Shown: one piece after another, positions 24,010 through 32,099 of the stretch | Numbering within the stretch: position 1 is the first letter of the stretch | Layout: every line of letters begins with the position of its first letter | Assembly (NCBI RefSeq): GCF_001570485.1 | Contig: NZ_BCTA01000093.1 | Location: 248,001-312,000, forward strand | Direction of reading: 5' to 3' | Source of the DNA: Mycolicibacterium novocastrense | Lineage (GTDB): Bacteria > Actinomycetota > Actinomycetes > Mycobacteriales > Mycobacteriaceae | DNA: 64,000 nt | Notes under the pieces: model-generated | What the model saw: the letters and a program-made list of their open reading frames with translations, nothing else | What the model was told of the DNA's origin: nothing | The model's database searches: none | Translations under genes and position numbers: made by a program

Positions 24010-25431
24010 TTACAAGCTGGCTATGGCGGTTCGGACGTGCGCGAGGATGCGGGACGCCGAAGTCGGGACGGGATGCGGCCCTGGATCGGAGGCGGCCAGG
24101 TTCGCGGCGCGGGCGTGGACGAACGCCGCCGCCGCGGCGGCCTCGCCGGCGGGCAGGCCCGCGGCAAGCAAGGCGCCGATGACGCCGGTGAGCACGTCAC
24201 CGGAACCCGCTGTGGCGGCCCAGGATTGGCCCGCCGGGTTGAGGTACACCGGGCCGCCCGGTTCGGCGATGACCGTCACGTTGCCCTTCAGCAGCACGGT
24301 GACGCCGAGCCGGTCGGCCAGCCTGCGGGTGGCACCGACGCGATCGTCGCCGGGCGCGGAACCGGCCAGGCGGGCGAACTCGCCGGCGTGTGGCGTCAGC
24401 ACCGTCGGCGCATTCCGGCTGTCGACCAGATCGGGGTGGGCGGCCAGGATCGTCAACCCGTCGGCGTCGACGACCACCGGCAGTCCGCTTTCCAACGCGA
24501 ACCACAGTGCCGCCGCGCCCGTGTCGTCGGTTCCCAGCCCGGGACCCACGGCCCAGGCCTGCACCCGTCCCGATGCGCCGGCACTGGGTGCGGCGATCAC
24601 CTCAGGCCACTGCGAGAGAACCTGCTGTCCGGCGGTTCCGGCGTACCGGACCATGCCCGAGGTCGCCGCGACCGCCGCACCGGTGCACAGCACCGCGGCA
24701 CCGGGGTAGGTCGCCGAGCCGGCGAGGATGCCGGTCACCCCCTGCGTGTACTTGTCGTCGGTCGGTCCGGGCACCGGCCAGCGAGCGGCCACGTCGGCGG
24801 CGTCGAACGACACCATGTCGGACACCGGCAGGTCCAGCCCGATGTCGATCAACTCGACGTGACCACATTCCCCCAGGGCGTGAACGGGTTTGAGGCCGCC
24901 GAACGTCACGGTCAACGCGGCCCGGACATGGGGCCCGTCGGCGACCCCGGTCTGCACGTCGGCCCCGCTGGGGATGTCAACGGCCACCACCGGAATACCC
25001 GCCGCGTCGACGGCGGCGAACACGTCGGCGGCATTCGGCCGAAGCGGCCCGGAGCCCGAGATCCCCACCACGCCGTCGATCACGAGATCGGTGCCGGCCG
25101 GAACCGATCCGACGACCCGTCCACCGGCAGCGGTGAACGCCGCAAGCGCCTTGCGGTGTGTGCGCTCCGGGTTGAGCAGGATGGCGGCGGCCCCGGCTCC
25201 GCGCCGGCGCAGGAACGTCGCGGCCCACAGCGCATCACCGCCGTTGTCACCCGAACCGACCACGGCGCAGATGCGGCGCCCGGAGATTCCGCCGGTGCGC
25301 AGCACCAGTTCCCGCGCGATCACGACGGCAAGACCGTTGGCGGCGCGGCGCATCAGGACACCGTCGGGCAGGGACGCCAATAGCGGCGCTTCAGCCTCGC
25401 GAATCTGGTCCGCGGTGTAGTAGTGCCGCAT
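24010..25431 (-). CDS. nnr: Bifunctional NAD(P)HX epimerase/dehydratase Nnr
   Basis: A fused repair enzyme for hydrated NAD(P)H. The N-terminal half (about 1-215) is the epimerase with VGSGDNGGDALWAA and VVAVDIPSGAD. The C-terminal half (about 230-473) is the ADP/ATP-dependent dehydratase of the ribokinase-like fold, with TPHAGEFARLAG, LLKGNVTVIAEP and the GSGDVLTGVIGALLA nucleotide motif. The total of 473 residues fits Rv3433c. It is 27 bp from gadB and on the same strand. Cytosolic. Confidence 0.94.
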   Translation of the reverse strand: MRHYYTADQIREAEAPLLASLPDGVLMRRAANGLAVVIARELVLRTGGISGRRICAVVGSGDNGGDALWAATFLRRRGAGAAAILLNPERTHRKALAAFTAAGGRVVGSVPAGTDLVIDGVVGISGSGPLRPNAADVFAAVDAAGIPVVAVDIPSGADVQTGVADGPHVRAALTVTFGGLKPVHALGECGHVELIDIGLDLPVSDMVSFDAADVAARWPVPGPTDDKYTQGVTGILAGSATYPGAAVLCTGAAVAATSGMVRYAGTAGQQVLSQWPEVIAAPSAGASGRVQAWAVGPGLGTDDTGAAALWFALESGLPVVVDADGLTILAAHPDLVDSRNAPTVLTPHAGEFARLAGSAPGDDRVGATRRLADRLGVTVLLKGNVTVIAEPGGPVYLNPAGQSWAATAGSGDVLTGVIGALLAAGLPAGEAAAAAAFVHARAANLAASDPGPHPVPTSASRILAHVRTAIASL

Positions 25432-25467
25432 CGTTGCCCAGGTTAGTGGTAAACGGTGCCGAGAGGC

Positions 25468-26361
25468 TCAGTTTCGACCGTCTGCCTCCGCCCAGAAATC
25501 GACTGCCCGTTCGGCTATCTCGACTGCGTACTCACCGTTGATCGCATGCGAGGCGCCGGGCCGCACTTCGACCCGACCCCACCGAAGCAGACGGCGCGCC
25601 CGCTCCGCCGCCCTGGTGGCGTCGTGCATCACGCTGCGCCCCCCGATCAGGGCCAGCACCGGTATGTCCAGTGAGCGCAGCTGGTCGTCGGTGATCATCT
25701 TCGGAATCGCCTTGCGAACGGTGTAATCGGTTGCACCCGAGGAGATCAGCGCCGCTTCGGTTGCCGCCCGGTCGATGTCGGCGCCACCGGAGATCCAGCG
25801 GAGCACACGCTTGCGCAGTTTCTCGGGTACGCCGGGGACGATCAACGCGGGCGAGGCCAGGACCGCCTTGAGCGCGACCGGAGCGAAGGTGAACACGGGG
25901 TCGAGCAGCACCAGCGAGGCGACGCGACCAGGGCGGCGGGCGGCGTAGTTGACCGCCGTCCACCCGCCGATCGACACCCCCATCAGATGCGCCCGGTCCA
26001 GCCCGGCACCCGCGAGGGCCTCGTCGAGCCATTGCGCCTCGTCGTCGGGGCCGGTGATCGGCTTGTCCTGCACCGACAGCCCCGCCTCGCCGAGCAGGTC
26101 GATTCCGATCACCGTTCGGTGCCGTTGCAGGAGCGGGATGTTGCCGCGCCACATGGGGACCGAAGCGTTGCGACCGGGAAGCAGTACGACGGGCGTCAGA
26201 TCGGGTGGCCCGGCGAACCGGTACATGCGAACCGAGCCGAATGATGTTGCGACATCGTGTGTTTCGGCGACTTCGGGAAGCTGTGCCATCGCGGTTCGGT
26301 AGACCTCGAGGAAGTGGCTGCGAGCCCGACCCCCCTTGAAGTCCCCGACCCGGCCCGGCAC
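25468..26361 (-). CDS. Alpha/beta hydrolase
   Basis: A 297-residue hydrolase starting GTG, overlapping the glmS stop by one base; an internal ATG at 26289 is a possible alternative. It has VVLLPGRNASVPMW (oxyanion region), the nucleophile elbow GVSIGGW, a VFTFAPVALKAVL lid region and a C-terminal GASHAI histidine motif. The fold resembles haloalkane-dehalogenase/esterase relatives. Substrate unknown. Coupling to glmS is suggested by the overlap, though no metabolic link is evident. Confidence 0.85.
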   Translation of the reverse strand: MPGRVGDFKGGRARSHFLEVYRTAMAQLPEVAETHDVATSFGSVRMYRFAGPPDLTPVVLLPGRNASVPMWRGNIPLLQRHRTVIGIDLLGEAGLSVQDKPITGPDDEAQWLDEALAGAGLDRAHLMGVSIGGWTAVNYAARRPGRVASLVLLDPVFTFAPVALKAVLASPALIVPGVPEKLRKRVLRWISGGADIDRAATEAALISSGATDYTVRKAIPKMITDDQLRSLDIPVLALIGGRSVMHDATRAAERARRLLRWGRVEVRPGASHAINGEYAVEIAERAVDFWAEADGRN

Positions 26362-28229
26362 TACTCGACGGTGACGGACTTGGCCAGGTTGCGGGGCTTG
26401 TCGACGTCATAGCCGCGAGCCTGCGCCACGCCCGCGGCGAACACCTGCAGCGGGATCGTCGACAGCAGCGGCTGGAAAAGCGTTGACACCGCTGGGATCT
26501 CGATCAGGTGGTCGGCGTAGGGGCGGACCGTCTCGTCGCCCTCCTCGGCGATCACGATGGTGACCGCACCACGCGCCTGGATCTCGCGGATGTTCGAGAG
26601 CAGCTTGGCGTGCAGCATCGGCGCGTTCTTCGGTGACGGCATCACGACGATGACGGGGAGGTCGTCCTCGATCAGCGCGATCGGACCGTGTTTGAGCTCA
26701 CCCGCCGCGAAGCCCTCGGCGTGCATGTACGCCAGCTCCTTGAGCTTGAGCGCACCTTCGAGCGCGACGGGGTAGCCGACGTGCCTGCCGAGGAAGAGCA
26801 CCGTCTGCGATTGGGCGAAGCGGTGCGCCAGCGCCCTGACCGGTTCGACGATTTCGAGCACCCGGGCGACAAGCTCGGGCATGGCCTCCAGCTCGCGGTA
26901 TTCGCGCTCCACCTCGTCGGGGTACTTCGTGCCGCGAGCCTGCGCGAGCGCAAGGCCCACAAGGTAATTGGCCGCGATCTGGGCGAGGAAGGTCTTCGTC
27001 GACGCCACCCCGATCTCGGGTCCGGCGCGGGTGTAGAGCACCGCATCGCATTCACGCGGGATCTGGCTGCCGTTGGTGTTGCAGATCGCCAGCACCTTGG
27101 CCTTCTGCTCCTTGGCGTGGCGCACCGCCTCGAGGGTGTCGGCGGTCTCGCCGGACTGCGAGATCGCCACCACCAGGGTGTGGCTGTCCAGAACCGGGTC
27201 GCGGTAACGGAATTCGCTGGCCAGCTCCGCCTCGACGGGCAGCCTCGTCCAGTGCTCGATCGCATACTTGGCCAGCAGCCCGGAGTGGTAGGCGGTGCCG
27301 CATGCCACCACGAAGACCTTGTCGACCTCACGCAGCTCCTGATCGGACAGCCGCTGTTCGTCGAGCACGATGCGGTTGCCGACGAAGTGGCCCAGCAGCG
27401 TGTCGGAAACCGCGGCGGGCTGCTCGGCGATCTCTTTGAGCATGAAGTACTCGTAGCCGCCCTTTTCGGCAGCCGACATGTCCCAGTCGATATGGAACGA
27501 CCGGGCGCTCGCGCCGTCGTCCACGCCGTTGAAGTCGGTGATGCGGTATCCGTCGGCGGTCACCACCACCGCCTGATCCTGGCCGAGCTCCACCGCGTCG
27601 CGGGTGTGCTCGATGAACGCGGCCACGTCCGAGCCGACGAACATCTCGCCGTCACCGACGCCGACCACCAGGGGCGTGGAGCGGCGCGCCGCCACGATCG
27701 TGCCCGGGTCGTCGGCGTTGGCGAACACCAGCGTGAAGTGCCCTTCGAGGCGCCGCAGCACCGCGAGCACGGACGCGGGGAAATCTCCGGCGGTGGGACC
27801 GTGGTGGAACTGCCAGGAGACCAGGTGCACCGCGACCTCGGTGTCGGTGTCGCTGGCGAACTCCACGCCGGTCTTCTCGAGTTCGGCCCGCAACGCGGCG
27901 TAGTTCTCGATGATCCCGTTGTGGACGACGGCGATCTTGCCGGCGGCGTCGCGGTGCGGATGGGCGTTGCGGTCGGTGGGTCTGCCGTGGGTGGCCCATC
28001 GGGTGTGGCCGAGGCCGGTGTTGCCCGCGAGGCTGGACGCCTCGGTGTCGGCCAGCGCGGCTTCCAGGTTGGCCAGCCGCCCGGCCCGGCGCCGGACCGT
28101 GAGCCCACCGTGTCCGTCGAGCAGAGCGACGCCCGACGAGTCGTAGCCTCGGTACTCCATCCGGCGCAGCGCGTCGACGACAATGTCGCAGGCAGGACGC
28201 TGCCCGACGTAGCCGACGATTCCGCACAT
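26361..28229 (-). CDS. glmS: Glucosamine-fructose-6-phosphate aminotransferase GlmS
   Basis: GlmS makes glucosamine-6-phosphate from fructose-6-phosphate and glutamine, the entry to UDP-GlcNAc and the cell wall. ATG 28229 puts the catalytic cysteine at position 2 (MCGIVGYVG); the ATG two codons earlier would bury it. The glutaminase domain shows TRWATHGRPT and HNGIIENYAALR; two SIS isomerase domains follow, with ISQSGETADTLEA and the C-terminal KPRNLAKSVTVE. 622 residues. glmM for the next step lies 5.6 kb away. Confidence 0.97.
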   Translation of the reverse strand: MCGIVGYVGQRPACDIVVDALRRMEYRGYDSSGVALLDGHGGLTVRRRAGRLANLEAALADTEASSLAGNTGLGHTRWATHGRPTDRNAHPHRDAAGKIAVVHNGIIENYAALRAELEKTGVEFASDTDTEVAVHLVSWQFHHGPTAGDFPASVLAVLRRLEGHFTLVFANADDPGTIVAARRSTPLVVGVGDGEMFVGSDVAAFIEHTRDAVELGQDQAVVVTADGYRITDFNGVDDGASARSFHIDWDMSAAEKGGYEYFMLKEIAEQPAAVSDTLLGHFVGNRIVLDEQRLSDQELREVDKVFVVACGTAYHSGLLAKYAIEHWTRLPVEAELASEFRYRDPVLDSHTLVVAISQSGETADTLEAVRHAKEQKAKVLAICNTNGSQIPRECDAVLYTRAGPEIGVASTKTFLAQIAANYLVGLALAQARGTKYPDEVEREYRELEAMPELVARVLEIVEPVRALAHRFAQSQTVLFLGRHVGYPVALEGALKLKELAYMHAEGFAAGELKHGPIALIEDDLPVIVVMPSPKNAPMLHAKLLSNIREIQARGAVTIVIAEEGDETVRPYADHLIEIPAVSTLFQPLLSTIPLQVFAAGVAQARGYDVDKPRNLAKSVTVE

Positions 28230-28284
28230 AGGCATTCAGGGTAGTGCAAGAGCGGCTCAGAACCCCGTCGGCTACGGTCGTCTG

Positions 28285-29130
28285 GTGGCCAGCACGAAGA
28301 AGCTCTTCAAGGCCCTGACCCGCCGCGGCCCGCACCGCGTTTTGCGAGGTGACCTGGCCTTCGCCGGGCTTCCCGGTGTCGTGTTCACCCCTGATTCCGG
28401 CTTCAGCCTGCCCGGCGTGGCGTTCGGCCACGATTGGCTTGCGGCGGCCGACCGCTATTCCGGCACGCTGGAGCATCTGGCGTCGTGGGGCATCGTCGCC
28501 GCGGCGCCGGCGACCGAGACGGGATTGGCTCCGTCGGCGCTCAACTTCGCCTATGACCTGGGCACGACGCTCGACATCATCACCGGTGTCCGGCTGGGAC
28601 CGGGAGAGATCAGCGTGCATCCCAACAAGCTCGGCGTCATCGGCCACGGGTTCGGCGGGTCCGCTGCGGTGTTCACCGCGGCGGGAATGCCGGTCAAGCC
28701 GAAATCCGTCGTTGCGATCTTCCCCACAGTCACTGCGCCGCCCGCCGAGGAGCCCGCGGCGACGCTGCAGGTACCCGGCCTGGTTCTCAGCGGGCCGGGC
28801 GATCCGATGACGCTGCGGTCCAACGCGGTCGAGTTGGCCAGGGCGTGGGACAAAGCCACGCTGCGCACGGTCAACGGGGCCAAGCCGGGCGGGCTGATCG
28901 AGGGCCGTCGGCTGGCCCGCGCCGTCGGACTGCCGGGAGCCGACCGCAGCACCCAGAAGGTGGTGCGGGCGCTGATCACCGGCTACCTGCTGCACACCCT
29001 GACCGGCGACAAGACCTACCGCGACTTCGCCGATCCCGACATCGCCCTGCCCAAGGCCCCGAACGTCGACCCGTTCGCCGACGACCCGGTGGCCCTGGAG
29101 AACAAGGTTGTCGCACTGCTGAAGCCCTGA
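28285..29130 (+). CDS. Alpha/beta hydrolase-like protein lacking the nucleophile serine (Rv3438-like)
   Basis: A 281-residue dienelactone-hydrolase/PET-hydrolase-like protein from GTG 28285. The strand-turn-helix expected to hold the nucleophile reads VIGHGFGGSAAV (119-130): the position normally Ser is Gly122. VPGLVLSGPGDPMT follows where the acid residue would be, and no convincing catalytic histidine is present near the C-terminus. It may therefore be a non-enzymatic fold member. It is divergent from glmS across 55 bp, as Rv3438 is near glmS in M. tuberculosis. Role unknown. Confidence 0.8.
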   Translation: MASTKKLFKALTRRGPHRVLRGDLAFAGLPGVVFTPDSGFSLPGVAFGHDWLAAADRYSGTLEHLASWGIVAAAPATETGLAPSALNFAYDLGTTLDIITGVRLGPGEISVHPNKLGVIGHGFGGSAAVFTAAGMPVKPKSVVAIFPTVTAPPAEEPAATLQVPGLVLSGPGDPMTLRSNAVELARAWDKATLRTVNGAKPGGLIEGRRLARAVGLPGADRSTQKVVRALITGYLLHTLTGDKTYRDFADPDIALPKAPNVDPFADDPVALENKVVALLKP

Positions 29131-29140
29131 GCGTAATCAA

Positions 29141-29161
29141 CCAACCGGTTGGGTGTATAAC
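29141..29161 (+). promoter_or_regulatory. Palindromic operator and -10 element of the LLM gene
   Basis: CCAACCGGTTGG (29141-29152) is a perfect 12-bp palindrome. Directly after it comes TATAAC (29156-29161), a good -10, with exactly six bases before the ATG at 29168, so the mRNA would be leaderless. A dyad placed between -27 and -16 would allow a repressor, TetR-like in style, to block polymerase. Confidence 0.55.
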
Positions 29162-29167
29162 TCGTTG

Positions 29168-30220
29168 ATGCGCACCGGGATCTTCCTCAACTACACCGAC
29201 GGCTTTTTGCAGGCCGTCGATCAGGTCGTCGAGCTCGAGAAGGTCGGCGTCGACCTCGCCCTGGTGGCCGAGGCGTACTCCTACGACGCGATCAGCCAGC
29301 TCGGTTTCCTCGCGGCCAAGACGACGCGCATGGAACTCGGGACCGGCGTCGTGCCGATCTACATCCGTACGCCGACGTTGTTGGGGATGACGGCCGCGGG
29401 CCTCGACTACGTCTCGGGCGGCCGGTTCCGGCTCGGCATCGGCACGTCCGGCCCTCAGGTGATGGAGGGTTTTCATGGCGTGCCGTTCGACGCGCCGCTG
29501 GGACGCACCCGGGAAGTGGTCGAGATCTGTAGGCAGGTGTGGCGCCGCGAGCGCGTGCAGTTCGACGGCAAGCACTATCAGATTCCGCTGCCCAGCGAGG
29601 GACCCGGGGCCCGGGGCACGGGCCTGGGTAAGCCGTTGCAGTTGATCAATCACCCTGTGCGCGACCGTATTCCGATCACAATCGCCGCGTTGGGGCCCAA
29701 GAACGTCGAACTCACCGCGGAGATCGCCGAGGGTTGGCAGCCGGTGTTCTTCCTCCCCGAGCAGGCCGACGCCGTGTGGGGTGAGGCGCTGCGTGGCGGG
29801 TTCGCCAAACGCGACCCCTCGTTGGGGCCACTCGATGTCATGGTCAGCGCTCCCCTGGCCATCGGCGAGGACGTCGACGACCGGTTGTCGTGGGTGAAGC
29901 CGCAATTGGCGTTGTACATCGGCGGCATGGGTGCGCGCGGCCGCAACTTCTACCACGACCTGGCCACCCGCTACGGGTACGGCGAGATCGCCGACACCAT
30001 CCAGGACCTCTACCTCGCCGGCAAGAAGGCTGAGGCGATCGCGGCGGTACCGGATGACCTGGTCCGCAGCGTGTCGCTGGTCGGGCCGCGCGGGTTCGTC
30101 AAGGAGCGACTGGCCGCGTTCGCCGAAGCCGGTGCGACGACGCTTCTGCTGCAGCCACTTTCCGTCGACCGGCGTGAAATCCTCAATTTCGTCGAGGAAC
30201 TGCACGGCTTGCTGCCTTAG
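29168..30220 (+). CDS. F420-dependent LLM-class oxidoreductase
   Basis: A 350-residue luciferase-like monooxygenase-fold protein beginning MRTGIFLNYTDGFLQAVDQV. It shows the TIM-barrel pattern ALVAEAYSYDAISQLGFLAAKT, GTGVVPIYIRTPTLLGMTAA and GGRFRLGIGTSGPQVMEGFHG, typical of mycobacterial F420-using members related to Rv3520c. I take the ATG at 29168 rather than an upstream in-frame one because the -10 element sits over the latter. The hydride-transfer substrate is unknown. The preceding palindrome suggests repressor control. Confidence 0.87.
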   Translation: MRTGIFLNYTDGFLQAVDQVVELEKVGVDLALVAEAYSYDAISQLGFLAAKTTRMELGTGVVPIYIRTPTLLGMTAAGLDYVSGGRFRLGIGTSGPQVMEGFHGVPFDAPLGRTREVVEICRQVWRRERVQFDGKHYQIPLPSEGPGARGTGLGKPLQLINHPVRDRIPITIAALGPKNVELTAEIAEGWQPVFFLPEQADAVWGEALRGGFAKRDPSLGPLDVMVSAPLAIGEDVDDRLSWVKPQLALYIGGMGARGRNFYHDLATRYGYGEIADTIQDLYLAGKKAEAIAAVPDDLVRSVSLVGPRGFVKERLAAFAEAGATTLLLQPLSVDRREILNFVEELHGLLP

Positions 30221-30302
30221 CCGATTACGCCGAACGGCGCTGCCCCTGTACAGTGGGCACAGCGGCATCTTCTGTTCTGCCTTTTGCCGCATCGCCGAAG
30301 GC

Positions 30303-30308
30303 GATAAT
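30303..30308 (+). promoter_or_regulatory. Possible -10 of the helicase gene
   Basis: GATAAT matches the mycobacterial -10 well and would start transcription near 30315, giving a leader of about 76 bases before the TTG start at 30391. No clear -35 is seen. The rest of 30221-30390 holds nothing identifiable. Confidence 0.3.
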
Positions 30309-30390
30309 CGACCCAGTTCGATCGTCACACCGAGCGCCGCGGATCATCCGCGCCGGGCAGGACGACCACCCTGAACTTTCGGAGTTTTAC

Positions 30391-31707
30391 TTGTCTGTGC
30401 AAATCCCCTGTGGCACAACCGTGCCCACTTTCGCCGACCTCGGCCTGCCGAAGGCCGTCGTCGCCACTCTTGCCGCCGACGGCGTCGAGTCACCCTTCCC
30501 GATCCAGGCGGCGACGCTGCCCGACTCGCTGGCCGGTCGCGATGTCCTCGGCCGCGGTCGCACCGGATCCGGGAAGACATACGCCTTCCTGCTGCCCGTG
30601 GTGACGAGACTCACTGCGAACCCGGTCAAACGCGTCCCCGGCCGCCCGCGCGCACTCATCCTCGCGCCGACGCGCGAACTGGCCGCCCAGATCAGCGCGT
30701 CGCTCGCACCGCTGGCCGCGGCCACCGACCTGCGCACGGTGACGATCATCGGCGGCGTCGGACCCAACCCCCAGATCCAGGCGCTGCGTCAAGGCGTCGA
30801 CATCGTCATCGCCTGCCCGGGCAGGCTCGAAGATCACGTCAAATCACGCCATGCCGACCTGTCGGGTGTCGAGATCACCGTGCTGGACGAGGCCGACCAC
30901 ATGGCCGACCTCGGCTTCCTTCCTCCGGTGAAGCGCCTGCTGGACAAGACCCCTCGCAACGGGCAGCGCATGCTGTTCTCCGCCACCCTCGACGGCGGCG
31001 TCGACGTGCTCGTGAAGCGATACCTGACCGATCCCGTTGTGCACAGCGTGGATTCGGAGCAGTCACCGGTGACGGCGATGGAACACCACGTGCTGCATGT
31101 CGACAAGGGGGCCCGCCTCGGCGTGCTGGCCGACCTGGCCGCGTCACCGGGCCGGACCATCGTGTTCGCGCGCACTAAGCACGGCGCCAAGAACCTTGCC
31201 CGACAGCTGAACTCGCGCGGTGTGTCGACAGTGGAGCTGCACGGCAACCTGTCCCAGAACGCACGCACCCGCAACCTTGCCGCGTTCTCCGATGGCTCGG
31301 CGACCGTACTGGTCGCGACCGACATCGCCGCGCGAGGCATCCACGTCGACGACGTGAGCCTCGTCGTGCATGCTGACCCGCCCGTCGAGCACAAGGCCTA
31401 CCTGCATCGGTCCGGACGCACGGCGCGCGCCGGGGCCGACGGCACGGTGGTGACGCTGATGCTCGACGAGCAGGTGTCCGACGTGCGACAGCTGACCCGT
31501 AAGGCCGGCGTGAAGCCGACGATCACCCGATTCAGCGGCCCGTCGCATCCGGTTCTGGTGCAGATCGCCCCGGGCGAGCGAACGTTCGGTGATCCGATCG
31601 TCGCCAGCAGGCCCGAACCCGCGCGGCCACACCAGCCGTCGTCGGCCAGGGGTCGCCAGCAACGGCGGCGGCGCCCCACGCGGTCGCGGCGGCCGGCGAG
31701 GGCTTAG
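30391..31707 (+). CDS. DEAD-box RNA helicase
   Basis: An ATP-dependent RNA helicase of 438 residues. Ordered motifs: Q motif FPIQAATLP, motif I GRGRTGSGKT, Ia PTRELAAQ, Ib CPGRLEDH, II VLDEADHM, III FSATLD, IV TIVFARTK, V VATDIAARGIHV, VI YLHRSGRTARAG. A basic C-terminal tail (RQQRRRRPTRSRRPARA) may bind RNA. I favour TTG 30391, which has CGGAG six bases upstream; the frame is open to an ATG at 30253 but that part looks non-coding. Likely role in RNA remodelling or decay. Confidence 0.9.
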   Translation: MSVQIPCGTTVPTFADLGLPKAVVATLAADGVESPFPIQAATLPDSLAGRDVLGRGRTGSGKTYAFLLPVVTRLTANPVKRVPGRPRALILAPTRELAAQISASLAPLAAATDLRTVTIIGGVGPNPQIQALRQGVDIVIACPGRLEDHVKSRHADLSGVEITVLDEADHMADLGFLPPVKRLLDKTPRNGQRMLFSATLDGGVDVLVKRYLTDPVVHSVDSEQSPVTAMEHHVLHVDKGARLGVLADLAASPGRTIVFARTKHGAKNLARQLNSRGVSTVELHGNLSQNARTRNLAAFSDGSATVLVATDIAARGIHVDDVSLVVHADPPVEHKAYLHRSGRTARAGADGTVVTLMLDEQVSDVRQLTRKAGVKPTITRFSGPSHPVLVQIAPGERTFGDPIVASRPEPARPHQPSSARGRQQRRRRPTRSRRPARA

Positions 31708-31815
31708 CGCGGGCCGCACTGGAAGTTGCTCGGCGCAGCAAACTTTCAGTAGTAGCTGACCCGCATTTCCATTGCGGCAACGCCGATTTGTCATCAATTT
31801 GGTTACTCAAACGTG

Positions 31816-31835
31816 ACCACAGATGTGGTGATAAT
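31816..31835 (+). promoter_or_regulatory. Dyad and -10 element upstream of a small gene
   Basis: ACCACA-GA-TGTGGT (31816-31829) is an inverted repeat immediately followed by GATAAT (31830-31835), a good -10. Transcription would begin near 31842, about 41 bases before the ATG at 31883. The overlap suggests a regulated promoter; the regulator is unknown. Confidence 0.4.
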
Positions 31836-31882
31836 CGGGCAGCCTTGGGTATCCGGGTTTCACTCCTGAAGGGGGTGCGGCA

Positions 31883-32092
31883 ATGGGAACGATCACCTAC
31901 CCACCGCGCATCACGTCCGAGCGCAGTGTGCGAACCTCCGTGTCGCCCCGGGGCGACGTGCGTCACGAGATCGACAGCGGGGCCGTCCATTTCTGGTGCG
32001 ACCACTGCGGTACTAACCACCGGAGCCGGTTGATTGCCGCCGAGTGCGTCCGGCTGCTGGTCAACGGCCCCGATCCGGGTTTCGGTTCGTAG
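31883..32092 (+). CDS. Small conserved-looking protein with a CxxC pair
   Basis: A 69-residue protein starting ATG six bases after AAGGGGGT, a strong ribosome site. It contains VHFWCDHCGTNH (CDHC at about 39-42 plus a nearby His), which could bind zinc or a redox metal, and otherwise basic sequence. No signal peptide. It ends 7 bp from the stop of the convergent Ala/Pro-rich gene. The good promoter and ribosome site support a real gene; the function is unknown. Confidence 0.6.
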   Translation: MGTITYPPRITSERSVRTSVSPRGDVRHEIDSGAVHFWCDHCGTNHRSRLIAAECVRLLVNGPDPGFGS

Positions 32093-32099
32093 CCCTCGC

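Noticed and set aside
30253..30390. N-terminal extension of the DEAD-box helicase from ATG 30253
   Set aside because: A GATAAT -10 at 30303 lies inside it, and the TTG at 30391 has a ribosome site and begins the homologous part.
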